From JARIHC01 sp035692985 (GTDB lineage Bacteria > Patescibacteriota > Saccharimonadia > Saccharimonadales > UBA4665), in NCBI GenBank assembly GCA_035692985.1, contig DASSHG010000005.1, positions 1 to 64,000 on the forward strand: a stretch of 64,000 nt of DNA, written 5' to 3'. The stretch's first letter is position 1; each line of letters begins with the position of its first letter. Of this stretch, positions 24,350 to 32,354 are shown piece after piece. The position numbers were made by a program, and so were the translations under genes. The notes beneath the pieces are model-generated. The model did no database searches, was not told where the DNA came from, and saw only the letters and a list, made by a program, of their open reading frames with translations.

Positions 24350-24886
24350 CTATTCCTTACCGCTCTTACCGCTTTTACGGAGTATGCGTTCGCCGGCGTA
24401 TTTAATGCCTTTGCCCTTGTAGGGCTCCGGTTTGCGCAGCGCGCGGATTTCTGACGCTACCTGGCCGACCTGCTGTTTGCTGATGCCGCTGACGGTGATA
24501 GTGTTCTGCTCAACGGCGGTGGCCACTCCCTGCGGAACCTTATAAATCACATCGTGGGAGAAACCTAGGTTCAACTTAAGGTCGGTTCCCTGTTGCGCTA
24601 CGCGGTAGCCCACGCCATTGATTTCCAGCTTGCGGCTAAAGCCTTCGCTGACCCCTTTAACCATATTATACAGCAAAGCGCGCATCAGCCCATGTTTGGC
24701 GCGGTTCTGTGGCTCGTCGTTGGCACGGCTAACAATCAACTCGTCGCCCTCCTGTTTAACGATAATGCCAGGCATTGTGAACTGCTTTAGCTCGCCCTTG
24801 CTGCCGCTAACGGTAATCTCGGCATCATTAATCTTAACGCTCACGCCGCTGGGAATCTGGATCGGTTCTTTGCCTACTCGACTCAT
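24350..24886 (-). CDS. rplF: Ribosomal protein L6
   Basis: 178 residues. It starts MSRVGKEPIQIPSGVSVKI and includes the two repeated domains, GYRVAQQGTDLKLNLGFSH and the final EPYKGKGIKYAGERILRKSG signature. Confidence 0.97.
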   Translation of the reverse strand: MSRVGKEPIQIPSGVSVKINDAEITVSGSKGELKQFTMPGIIVKQEGDELIVSRANDEPQNRAKHGLMRALLYNMVKGVSEGFSRKLEINGVGYRVAQQGTDLKLNLGFSHDVIYKVPQGVATAVEQNTITVSGISKQQVGQVASEIRALRKPEPYKGKGIKYAGERILRKSGKSGKE

Positions 24887-24888
24887 CG

Positions 24889-25290
24889 TTAATACACCTT
24901 ACAGATTAATTCACCGCCGACGCGCTCGGTCTTGGCTTGGTCGCCGGTCATGATTCCTCGGCTGGTGGACAGGATAACGACACCTCGGCCGCGTTTGACT
25001 ATGGGGATTTCACGGGCGTTGACGTAATAACGGCGGCCGGGCTTGCTGAGGCGGACGATCTCGGTAATGCGGGCATTGTGGTCGTCGCTGTTGATCCGGA
25101 TAGTCAGGGTCTTGCCGACATCAGCCTTCTCGACTTTGACATCGTCAATGAAGTTGCTGTCTTTTAGCAATTTGGCAACTGACTCCTTAATATTGGAGTG
25201 CGGCAAACTGACCTCGCTTTTGCGCACGGCGATAGCGTTGCGGATCCGCGTAAGCATATCTGATATAGGGTCGGTGGTCGTGGTACTCAT
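24889..25290 (-). CDS. rpsH: Ribosomal protein S8
   Basis: 133 residues. It opens with DPISDMLTRIRNAIAVRKSE and ends with the conserved RGVVILSTSRGIMTGDQAK. It lies between rpsN and rplF. Confidence 0.97.
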   Translation of the reverse strand: MSTTTTDPISDMLTRIRNAIAVRKSEVSLPHSNIKESVAKLLKDSNFIDDVKVEKADVGKTLTIRINSDDHNARITEIVRLSKPGRRYYVNAREIPIVKRGRGVVILSTSRGIMTGDQAKTERVGGELICKVY

Positions 25291-25296
25291 ATTTTC

Positions 25297-25566
25297 CTAC
25301 CAGCTCGCTTTCGTTACGCCAGGCACCTCGCCCTTGCTGGCGTGTTCTCGGAAACTAATACGGCTCAGGCCGAACTGACGCATGTAGGCGCGCGGGCGAC
25401 CGGTTTCGGCGCAGCGGTTGGTGCGGCGGGTCGGGCTGGAATTACGCGGCAGCCGGGCCAAGCCTTCCTGGTCGCCGAGCTCTTTCAGTTCCTTACGCTT
25501 GGCGGCATACTTATCGATCATTTTAGCGCGCTTAGCGTCACGGGCAATTATTGATTTCTTAGCCAT
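25297..25566 (-). CDS. rpsN: Ribosomal protein S14, zinc-free form
   Basis: 89 residues. It has RRTNRCAETGRPRAYMRQFG and SRISFREHASKGEVPGVTKASW. There is only one Cys, not the four of zinc-type S14, and the length fits the long cysteine-poor type. Confidence 0.96.
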   Translation of the reverse strand: MAKKSIIARDAKRAKMIDKYAAKRKELKELGDQEGLARLPRNSSPTRRTNRCAETGRPRAYMRQFGLSRISFREHASKGEVPGVTKASW

Positions 25567-26154
25567 TTATTTAGCTCCTTTCTGGAAAGGCATGCCGAAT
25601 TTCTCAAGCAAAGCCCGGGCGTGCGCTTTCTCCTTACACTTGATTACAAATATTACTTGCAGGCCGTGCGGCGGCGTGGTTTCTTCGTAGCTGAGTTCAG
25701 GAAAAACCGATTGGTCGGTAAGACCGATGCTGTAGTTTCCTTGGCCGTCAAACGCTTTGGCCGAGACACCGTGGAAATCACGCAGACGCGGCAAAACGGT
25801 AGCGATGATCCTATCGGCAAATTCATACATGCGGTCGCCGCGCAGAGTCACTTTCAGGCCGATCTTATTGCCTTCGCGCAGTTTGAAACTGGCAATCGAG
25901 TTTTTAGCGGTTGTCTGGATTGGCTGCTGGCCGGTAATTTTACGCAAAGTATTAGTAGCTACATCCATAATGCGCTTTTCGTCCTTGGCCCTGCCCAGGC
26001 CGCAGTTGACGACAATCTTTTCGAGTTTGGGAACCTCATGCGGGTTCTTTAAGCCAAGCTCCTTCTGGAGCTCCTTGGCGATTGTACCGTTATATTGAAC
26101 ACGGAGACGGGCAACACCAGCGGCCGGCTTGGTATCAGCGGTTGCGGTAGCCAT
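25567..26154 (-). CDS. rplE: Ribosomal protein L5
   Basis: 195 residues, 5S rRNA and tRNA-contacting. The motif KIVVNCGLGRA (about 47-57) and the block TGQQPIQTTAKNSIASFKLR are diagnostic. A short N-terminal Ala/Thr-rich extension precedes the core. It overlaps the rplX stop by one base. Confidence 0.96.
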   Translation of the reverse strand: MATATADTKPAAGVARLRVQYNGTIAKELQKELGLKNPHEVPKLEKIVVNCGLGRAKDEKRIMDVATNTLRKITGQQPIQTTAKNSIASFKLREGNKIGLKVTLRGDRMYEFADRIIATVLPRLRDFHGVSAKAFDGQGNYSIGLTDQSVFPELSYEETTPPHGLQVIFVIKCKEKAHARALLEKFGMPFQKGAK

Positions 26155-26471
26155 TATTTGATCTCCTTTCCTGTTTTCTTATATACACGGGTTTTCTTGC
26201 CGTCTTTATCCAGTTTGAAACCGACGCGTGACGGTTTCTTGGAAACCGGCTCGACAATGCTGACCTTGGAAACCCAAATCGGTTTGGTCAACTCCAGGAT
26301 CGCGCCTTGCGGGTTCTGCTGGTTGGGCTTGACGTGTTTTTTAACGATGTTTATGCCTTCGACTGTCACCTTGTTCTCGCTCGGATGGGTCGCCGTAATC
26401 TTACCGGTTTGACCCTTGTACTTGCCAGCGCGGACCATCACTTTGTCGCCTTTTTTCAGCTTAATTTTCAT
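26154..26471 (-). CDS. rplX: Ribosomal protein L24
   Basis: 105 residues. The KOW motif KKGDKVMVRAGKYKGQTGKI is at about 6-25, followed by VEGINIVKKHVKPN. It overlaps rplN and rplE by one base on each side. Confidence 0.96.
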   Translation of the reverse strand: MKIKLKKGDKVMVRAGKYKGQTGKITATHPSENKVTVEGINIVKKHVKPNQQNPQGAILELTKPIWVSKVSIVEPVSKKPSRVGFKLDKDGKKTRVYKKTGKEIK

Positions 26472-26839
26472 TACAGGACCTCCGGTGCCAGCGACACGAT
26501 TTTAGCGTAGCCCTGGTCGCGCAGTTCGCGCGGCACTGGTCCGAATATTCGGGTAGCGCGGGGCTGTTTTTCGTCATCTACGATGACGGCGGCATTATCG
26601 TCAAATTTGAGGGTTGAGCCGTCGCGGCGGCGCAATTGGTCGCGGGTGCGTACCACTACGGCCTTGACGACGGACTTCCTGGCAACCGTGCCGTTTGGCG
26701 TAGCCTGCTTAACGGTCGCTACAATAACGTCGCCGACCCGGGCATAACGCCGGCGGCTGCCGCCTAGCACACGGATACACAGAATCTCTTTAGCGCCGCT
26801 GTTGTCGCAGACGTTCAGACGGGACTCCTGCTGGATCAT
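26471..26839 (-). CDS. rplN: Ribosomal protein L14
   Basis: 122 residues. It starts MIQQESRLNVCDNSGAKEI and has the family FDDNAAVIVDDEKQPRATRI followed by FGPVPREL. It overlaps the rpsQ end by four bases. Confidence 0.97.
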   Translation of the reverse strand: MIQQESRLNVCDNSGAKEILCIRVLGGSRRRYARVGDVIVATVKQATPNGTVARKSVVKAVVVRTRDQLRRRDGSTLKFDDNAAVIVDDEKQPRATRIFGPVPRELRDQGYAKIVSLAPEVL

Positions 26840-27189
26840 GCGGCCTCCTCATCAGCCTCATCAGCGTCTTTTTCAGACTTGGCTTTGGTATCGGCGCGGT
26901 TGGTGCCTTCATCTTCACTTTTGGTAGCCGCCAGTGTATCAGCGCGTAGTTTAGGCTTCTCGATAATCCGCTCTAGGACAAAACGTTTGCGGGCGCTCAT
27001 GGGGCGCGTTTCGATAATCGCTACCTTGTCACCAGGCTGGCATTCGTTTTTTTCGTCATGTGCCATAAACTTATTGGTAACAGTGTACTGCTTGCGGTAC
27101 AAAGGGTGCGTTTTATGGGTATGGGTAGTTACTACGATAGTTTTATCGGTCTTATTTGAGGTTACGACACCTACGATAGTCTTAGCCAT
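26836..27189 (-). CDS. rpsQ: Ribosomal protein S17 with an acidic tail
   Basis: 117 residues. The OB-fold core is in the first 80 residues (GVVTSNKTDKTIVVTTHTHK, then HDEKNECQPGDKVAIIETRP). The remaining 35 residues are an Asp/Glu/Lys-rich tail (EKDADEADEEAA at the end), unusual for S17. Confidence 0.95.
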   Translation of the reverse strand: MAKTIVGVVTSNKTDKTIVVTTHTHKTHPLYRKQYTVTNKFMAHDEKNECQPGDKVAIIETRPMSARKRFVLERIIEKPKLRADTLAATKSEDEGTNRADTKAKSEKDADEADEEAA

Positions 27190-27389
27190 TATTTAGTCTC
27201 CTTAGTAAGTGCTTCGCCGAGGACGGTCAGCATGCGCGCTAAATCTTTACGTTTCGCGCGGACCACCCGCACGTTCTGGACTTCGCCGGTGTGGACGCGG
27301 CGTTTTAGGTCGGCGATTTCTTCGCGCAGTTTAGTGCTCTCGGTTGTAAGCTGGTTGGTGGATAGTTTACGAATTTCGGCAACTTTCAT
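27189..27389 (-). CDS. rpmC: Ribosomal protein L29
   Basis: 66 residues, two-helix hairpin at the peptide exit. It begins MKVAEIRKLSTNQLTTESTK, with LREEIADLKRRV and the closing VRRxxARMLTVL-like segment. It shares one base with the rpsQ start. Confidence 0.95.
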   Translation of the reverse strand: MKVAEIRKLSTNQLTTESTKLREEIADLKRRVHTGEVQNVRVVRAKRKDLARMLTVLGEALTKETK

Positions 27390-27392
27390 GAT

Positions 27393-27806
27393 TCAAGACT
27401 CCTCCCGTACCAAGAACCGGGTCTTGATAGGTAGCTTGTGGGCTGCCAAGCGCATAGCCTCTCGGGCGGTCGCTTCCGGCACGCCCTGCATCTCGAACAA
27501 AATGGTACCGGGACGCACTTTGGCCACAAAAAATTCCGGGTTGCCCTTGCCGCTGCCCATCTTAACGTCTTGCGGTTTGCGGGTAACCGGAATGTGCGGA
27601 AAAATACGGATCCAGATTTTGCCGCCGCGCTTGATGTAGCGAGTCATAGCCTGGCGGGCGGCCTCAATTTGCCGCGCCGTAATACGCTCCTGGCCTTGGG
27701 CCTGCAAAGCGTAATCGCCAAAAGCGATGTAGTGACCGCCGGTAGCGACGCCGCGGATCCGGCCTTTGCGCACCTTGCGGTACTTCTGGCGTTTGGGCAT
27801 TAACAT
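27393..27806 (-). CDS. rplP: Ribosomal protein L16
   Basis: 137 residues. It has MLMPKRQKYRKVRKGRIRG, then WIRIFPHIPVTRKPQDVKMG and KGNPEFFVAKVRPG, all diagnostic. A 40-base gap with a perfect hairpin separates it from rpsC, in contrast to the overlaps elsewhere in this operon. Confidence 0.97.
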   Translation of the reverse strand: MLMPKRQKYRKVRKGRIRGVATGGHYIAFGDYALQAQGQERITARQIEAARQAMTRYIKRGGKIWIRIFPHIPVTRKPQDVKMGSGKGNPEFFVAKVRPGTILFEMQGVPEATAREAMRLAAHKLPIKTRFLVREES

Positions 27807-27829
27807 TTAACGCTCCCTTCGGTCGCGTG

Positions 27830-27850
27830 GTAATGAATTGCATTCATTAC
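27830..27850. repeat. Perfect inverted repeat at the rpsC-rplP junction
   Basis: GTAATGAAT (27830-27838), TGC, ATTCATTAC (27842-27850). It includes the rpsC stop codon. No T-run follows on the minus strand, so it is not an ordinary terminator. It may be an RNA processing or stability element. Confidence 0.55.
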
Positions 27851-28476
27851 TGTGCCTCCCCCTTATAAATCCAAACCTTGACGCCAATAATACCGGCAGG
27901 GGTCTGAGCGTTCACTTGTGCGTAATCGATATCGGCCCGCAAAGTGTGTAGCGGTACCGAGCCGGCGACTTCTTTCTCGCGGCGTGACATCTCGGCGCCG
28001 TTCAGGCGTCCGGCGACTTCAATACGTACACCTTTGGCACCGGCCCGCATGGTAGCGGCGGCGGTGGACTTGATAGCCCGGCGGAAACTCATGCGCCGCT
28101 CCAGCTGGTGGGCGATATTTTCGGCCACCAGCTTGGCATACAGATCGGCTTTCTTGATTTCTTCAATGTTGACGCGCGTCGGTACACCGTAAATTTTCTC
28201 GATCGCGGTTTTAAGTTCGGCCGCGCTGGCGCCGCCCCGGCCAATCACTACACCGGCCTTGGCGGTCGAGATAGTCACGGTAACGAGATTCGGTGTGCGG
28301 TTGATCTCTACCTTGTTGATAGAGGCGCGGCTACCCAGTTTCTTGGAAATCAAGCGGCGGACCGCCAGGTCATTCTGCAAGAACTTAGCATAATCACGCT
28401 TGTCGGCGAACCATTTGCTGCGCCAGTCTTTATTGACTTGGAGACGCATGCTGATTGGATTTACTTTCTGGCCCAT
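27847..28476 (-). CDS. rpsC: Ribosomal protein S3
   Basis: 209 residues. It opens MGQKVNPISMRLQVNKDWRS, has the KH motif VVIGRGGASAAELK, and GAKGVRIEVAGRLNGAEMSR in the C-terminal domain. It overlaps the rplV stop by one base. Confidence 0.97.
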   Translation of the reverse strand: MGQKVNPISMRLQVNKDWRSKWFADKRDYAKFLQNDLAVRRLISKKLGSRASINKVEINRTPNLVTVTISTAKAGVVIGRGGASAAELKTAIEKIYGVPTRVNIEEIKKADLYAKLVAENIAHQLERRMSFRRAIKSTAAATMRAGAKGVRIEVAGRLNGAEMSRREKEVAGSVPLHTLRADIDYAQVNAQTPAGIIGVKVWIYKGEAQ

Positions 28477-28886
28477 TACTTGGCCTCCTCTTTGGTCTTA
28501 GCGGCTACGGTTTCGACGGTTTTCTTATCAACCGGTTTCTTCTTAGGCTCGCGCTTTTCGCCGTCCACCACCACCCGGATATGCGACGTCTTATACTGGA
28601 ACGGGTTGGCGCGGCCGCGGGCCATTGGCCGGTAGCGCTTGAGGCGCGGACCAGTGCTAACGGAAATTTCAGTAATTTGCAGCGTGGCTGGTTTGTAGCT
28701 GTGGTTATGGTCGGCATTAGCTTTGGCGCTCTTGATGGCTTTGCTGACGGCCAGGGCGCTGCGGCGCGGCGTATGCTCCAAAATTGTCAAGGCGTCTTCG
28801 ACGCTGCGGCCACGCACCAAGGCAGCTACCACCGCGACTTTGCGGGGGCTGATCCGGACTCCTTTTGCGACTGCTTGGACTGCCAT
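28476..28886 (-). CDS. rplV: Ribosomal protein L22 with a Lys-rich tail
   Basis: 136 residues. It has VRISPRKVAVVAALVRGRSV and YRPMARGRANPFQYKTSHIR, the loop that lines the exit tunnel. The last 25 residues (from KREPKKKPVDKK) form an extra basic tail. Confidence 0.96.
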   Translation of the reverse strand: MAVQAVAKGVRISPRKVAVVAALVRGRSVEDALTILEHTPRRSALAVSKAIKSAKANADHNHSYKPATLQITEISVSTGPRLKRYRPMARGRANPFQYKTSHIRVVVDGEKREPKKKPVDKKTVETVAAKTKEEAK

Positions 28887-28897
28887 AATATATCCCT

Positions 28898-29167
28898 TTA
28901 ACCTTTCGCCAACTTACCGCCATGTTTGCGGAACTTACGGGTCGGCGCGAACTCGCCAAGCTTGTGCCCGACCATATTTTCAGTAATAAACACCGGTACG
29001 TGGACCTTGCCGTTGTGCACGGCGATAGTCTTGCCAACGAATTCGGGCGCAATTGTGCTAGCCCGGGCCCAGGTCTTGATGATAGTGCGGTCATTATCGC
29101 CCTGCGCATTGACCTTCTTGGCCAGTTTGAAATCTATAAACGGTCCCTTTTTAAGTGAACGGCTCAT
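28898..29167 (-). CDS. rpsS: Ribosomal protein S19
   Basis: 89 residues. It begins MSRSLKKGPFIDFKLAKKV and carries the signature ENMVGHKLGEFAPTRKFRKH. Its ATG overlaps the stop of the preceding unknown ORF in ATGA, so translation is coupled to that foreign-looking gene and not to rplB. Confidence 0.97.
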   Translation of the reverse strand: MSRSLKKGPFIDFKLAKKVNAQGDNDRTIIKTWARASTIAPEFVGKTIAVHNGKVHVPVFITENMVGHKLGEFAPTRKFRKHGGKLAKG

Positions 29168-29547
29168 ACGGTAACTCCTGCCTCAAGTTGCATACAATTA
29201 ATAGCTATGTCTACACCTTTAAGCATTCCTCCAGGAAAAGCATTGTGAGCTTGCGGATGACCAACGACATTCTCTCGATAATCATCTCCAAGAGGTATAA
29301 TTAACTCAATAGCAGTATCTCTATCTGGTGATTCCATAGCTCCCAAAATGACATGCCCTACAGCTTGACCCATGTGCCAAAGAGAGTTAGACAATTCAAT
29401 TTCCAAGTTTCTTGTTGGGTCTAATTGAGAGCAGTTGGCTATCTCACTTTCACCTTGTGCGATATGAGCCTTTAAGGCGCGTTTTGCCTCCGCAGACAAC
29501 CTAATATCGCCTGGATTTTGAGGTGGAAAGTTTACAAACTCTATCAT
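29164..29547 (-). CDS. Hypothetical protein inserted between rplB and rpsS
   Basis: A 127-residue ORF placed between two genes that are adjacent in almost all bacteria. It starts two bases after the rplB stop with AGGAG as Shine-Dalgarno and ends overlapping the rpsS ATG. Its codons are visibly richer in A and T than those of both neighbours, which suggests late acquisition. It reads MIEFVNFPPQNPGDIRLSAE; the rest is soluble and mildly acidic. No family recognised. Confidence 0.72.
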   Translation of the reverse strand: MIEFVNFPPQNPGDIRLSAEAKRALKAHIAQGESEIANCSQLDPTRNLEIELSNSLWHMGQAVGHVILGAMESPDRDTAIELIIPLGDDYRENVVGHPQAHNAFPGGMLKGVDIAINCMQLEAGVTV

Positions 29548-29549
29548 AG

Positions 29550-30386
29550 TTATCTCCTCTTCCCTTCATGACGGCTGCGCACGATAAATTTAGTAGTCGA
29601 TTTGCGGCGGCGGGTCTTGTAACCGAGAGTCTTCTGGCCCCATGGTGTAACCGGTGCGCGGCCGGGTGCGTGGCGGCCGCCGTCACCACCGCCGTGAGGG
29701 TGGTCGGCCGCATTCATAACGACGCCGCGGACAGTCGGGCGGATACCCTTGTGGCGGTTGCGCCCGGCTTTGCCGATCTTAATGTTCTGGTGCTGCTCGT
29801 TGCCAATAACGCCAATCGACGCCATGCAGTTTTCGTTGACCAGCCGGACTTCGCCGCTTGGCAAACGGATTTGGGCGTAGCCGTTGTCGCGACCCATAAG
29901 CTGCGCGCTGTTGCCGGCACTGCGGACCAACTGCGCGCCGCCGCCAACCTTCAGCTCGATAGCGTGGATAGTGCTGCCGATAGGAATCTTCTTGAGAGGT
30001 AAGCGGTTGCCGGCTTCAATATTGACCTCTTCACCGCTGCTGATTTTCTGGCCAACTTTCATACCCTGGGCGGCCAAAACATAGTGATAGGTGCCATTGG
30101 ACTCTTTGACGCGCGCAATACGGGCGCTGCGGTTCGGGTCGTATTCGATATGCTCGATAGTGGCGCTCACGCCATCAGCCAGCTTAAAATTAACCAGGCG
30201 ATAAAACTTCTTAGCACCGCCGCCCTTGTGGCGAGTGGTGATGCGACCCTGGTTATTACGGCCGTTGCCACGGCGTTTGGGCATCAACAGGGATTTTAGC
30301 GGTTTCTTGGTGGTGATACCGTCAAAGTCCTGCGTGGTCATGCCGCGCTGGCCGGGAGTATTCGGCTTATATTGCTTGATAGCCAT
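29550..30386 (-). CDS. rplB: Ribosomal protein L2
   Basis: 278 residues. It has GRNNQGRITTRHKGGGAKKF near residue 43 and the highly conserved VVMNAADHPHGGGDGGRHAP near 220, including the His important for the peptidyl-transferase region. It overlaps the rplW stop by one base. Confidence 0.98.
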   Translation of the reverse strand: MAIKQYKPNTPGQRGMTTQDFDGITTKKPLKSLLMPKRRGNGRNNQGRITTRHKGGGAKKFYRLVNFKLADGVSATIEHIEYDPNRSARIARVKESNGTYHYVLAAQGMKVGQKISSGEEVNIEAGNRLPLKKIPIGSTIHAIELKVGGGAQLVRSAGNSAQLMGRDNGYAQIRLPSGEVRLVNENCMASIGVIGNEQHQNIKIGKAGRNRHKGIRPTVRGVVMNAADHPHGGGDGGRHAPGRAPVTPWGQKTLGYKTRRRKSTTKFIVRSRHEGKRR

Positions 30387-30922
30387 TACTCGTCCGCCTT
30401 TCCTTTGCGGCCGCGCAGGAAGAACCGGCGCCGATGCGGCTTAGACGTTTCTTCGGCTTTGGTTTCAACTGGTTTTTCAGCTGCTGGCGCCGCCTTCTTA
30501 GCGACGGGTTTCTTAGTGGGAGACTTCTTAGCCGTTTGCTTGGCTTCTTTGGCGGATTGCTTGGCTGCGGCTTTATCTACCTGCTCCTGGACCTTTTGCT
30601 CTTTCTGCTCCTCTTCTTCGATAGCGGCAAAAAACGGCAGGCTATTGCCTTCGGCCAGGGTTACGTATGCTTTCTTGATATCTGGCCGGCGGCCTTCGGC
30701 GTTGCGTGAACGCTTGCCAGTCAGGCTGATAATGCGCTTGGATTTGCCCTTGATATTGGTGATGTTTACCTTATCCACCTTCACCTCAAATTGGGCCTCC
30801 ACGGCGCGTGCCACACCGTGTTTGTTGGCGGTCTTAGGCACGTCAACCACATAGACCCGGCTTTCACTCAGACCGTAGGTCTTTTCGCTCAGGCGAGGAC
30901 GCAAAATAAGGGTTTTACTCAT
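30386..30922 (-). CDS. rplW: Ribosomal protein L23 with a long C-terminal tail
   Basis: 178 residues instead of the usual 95-100. The core (LILRPRLSEKTYGLSESRVY, then FEVKVDKVNITNIKGKSKRI) ends near residue 100. A Gln/Lys/Ala-rich tail of about 75 residues follows, ending FFLRGRKGKADE. L23 is the docking site of trigger factor and SRP at the exit tunnel, so the tail may alter that surface (inference). The ATG at 30920-30922 overlaps the rplD stop by one base; the longer frame to 30988 is rejected. Confidence 0.94.
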   Translation of the reverse strand: MSKTLILRPRLSEKTYGLSESRVYVVDVPKTANKHGVARAVEAQFEVKVDKVNITNIKGKSKRIISLTGKRSRNAEGRRPDIKKAYVTLAEGNSLPFFAAIEEEEQKEQKVQEQVDKAAAKQSAKEAKQTAKKSPTKKPVAKKAAPAAEKPVETKAEETSKPHRRRFFLRGRKGKADE

Positions 30923-31557
30923 TATTTGGCCTCCTTGGCGAGCCACTCGTTCACGGCGGCCAGTGCCGGCTGGGTTATCACGATACAATCGGCATTGACC
31001 ACATCGTAAACATTCAGGTAATTAGCGCTGACGACTTTGACGTCTTGTAAGTTTCGCATAGCGAGCTCCGTTTGCTCGTTTTTGGTATCAACTACTACCA
31101 GCACGGTGCCAGTAGCCTCGATCTTACCCAGTAGTTTAGCTACAGAGGCGGTCTTGCCGTCTTTGCACTCAAAGGCCTCAATCACCTTTATGCTGCCGGC
31201 CTTCATACTCAGTGCTTGGCGCAAAGCTAGACGCTTGGCTTTGGTATTCAGCCGCTTGGAATAATTCTCTTGGCCAGTCGGGCCGAAAGTAATGCCGCCG
31301 CCCGTCCACAAAGGGCTACGGCGCGAGCCGGCACGAGCCCGTCCGGTACCTTTTTGCTGATGCGGCTTGCGGCCGCCGCCGCGGACCAGGCCGCGGGTCT
31401 TGGCTACCGCCAGATTAGGCCGGCCGTTGGCCAGGTAAGCTTCATAAGCGGCCTTGACCAGTTCATGGTTCTTGGCATCCACGCCAAAGACGGCCTTATC
31501 CAGCTTGGCCGGAGTCGTGGCTTTGGTACCGGTCTTGGTATAAGTAGCCACGGACAT
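30922..31557 (-). CDS. rplD: Ribosomal protein L4
   Basis: 211 residues. The exit-tunnel loop carries RGGGRKPHQQKGTGRARAGS followed by SPLWTGGGITFGPTG. It overlaps rplC and rplW by one base. L4 represses its own operon in Escherichia coli; here the leader before rplC is structured. Confidence 0.97.
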   Translation of the reverse strand: MSVATYTKTGTKATTPAKLDKAVFGVDAKNHELVKAAYEAYLANGRPNLAVAKTRGLVRGGGRKPHQQKGTGRARAGSRRSPLWTGGGITFGPTGQENYSKRLNTKAKRLALRQALSMKAGSIKVIEAFECKDGKTASVAKLLGKIEATGTVLVVVDTKNEQTELAMRNLQDVKVVSANYLNVYDVVNADCIVITQPALAAVNEWLAKEAK

Positions 31558-32174
31558 TACGCGACCTCTTTCACTATAACCACGCTCTTGCGCGGACCTG
31601 GCACCGCGCCGGTAACACCGATAACGCCCTTTTCGGTATCGACCAGGGCGACTTTCAGGTTGCGAACGGTGACTTGGTCATGGCCGAGCTGGCCGGCCAT
31701 CTTCTTGCCCTTAAAAATCTTCTGCGGATACATCGAGCCGATGGAACCAACTTTGCGGGTAGCGCCCTTGGCGCCGTGGGTCTGGCGCTGACGGTGGAAG
31801 TTGTGGCGTTTGATGGCGCCGGCCCAGCCCTTGCCCTTGCTGGTGCCAGTAACTTGCACGCTGTCGCCGACACTAAAAACGTCGGCGCTTATTTTGCTGC
31901 CGACGCTTAAGTCTTCGGGGATTTCTTCGGTAATACGGAATTCACGGATGAGCTGCGGCATTACCTTGGCGTTTTTCACATGGCCAGCCACGCTCTTGTT
32001 CAACTTCTTGGTTGTTCCGGCACCGACCTGTACGGCCGCGTAACCGTCTTTTTCTGCGGTTTTGTGCTGCAGTACGGTGTGGTCGCCAACTGAAAGCAAG
32101 GTAATAGCCTGCACGCTGCCGTCATCATTGATGGCAGATGTCATACCGACTTTTCTGGTGATGAGTGCTTTCAC
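31557..32174 (-). CDS. rplC: Ribosomal protein L3
   Basis: 205 residues. It begins MKALITRKVGMTSAINDDGS and has the L3 signature KGKGWAGAIKRHNFHRQRQT followed by HGAKGATRKVGSIGSMYPQK. It is first of the long S10/spc transcription unit here, since rpsJ is separated from it by a NUDIX gene and a promoter. Confidence 0.97.
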   Translation of the reverse strand: MKALITRKVGMTSAINDDGSVQAITLLSVGDHTVLQHKTAEKDGYAAVQVGAGTTKKLNKSVAGHVKNAKVMPQLIREFRITEEIPEDLSVGSKISADVFSVGDSVQVTGTSKGKGWAGAIKRHNFHRQRQTHGAKGATRKVGSIGSMYPQKIFKGKKMAGQLGHDQVTVRNLKVALVDTEKGVIGVTGAVPGPRKSVVIVKEVA

Positions 32175-32221
32175 TTAGGCCTTTCTTGCCGTTATCCGTA
32201 CTCAGGGAAGACATAAAAATG

Positions 32222-32278
32222 CTTGGCTACGAGTGGTTTCTACCTCTGTTATCGGCAGACCTGCTGGCGCGGGCCAAG
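32222..32278 (-). promoter_or_regulatory. Structured leader of rplC
   Basis: CTTGGC (32222-32227) and GCCAAG (32273-32278) close a 57-base domain within the roughly 125-base untranslated leader of the rplC transcript. It may be a binding site for an autoregulatory ribosomal protein, as in the S10 leader of enterobacteria. The internal pairing is not clear by eye. Confidence 0.4.
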
Positions 32279-32304
32279 TAAAAGTCTTGTTGAGATACCG
32301 TACT

Positions 32305-32334
32305 AGAGTACCACGATTTCCCGACCTCTGTCAA
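32305..32334 (-). promoter_or_regulatory. rplC (S10/spc) promoter
   Basis: Perfect TTGACA (32329-32334), 18 bases, TACTCT (32305-32310), just after the NUDIX stop. Confidence 0.7.
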
Positions 32335-32354
32335 TGTGTTGCAAATTCTACAAA

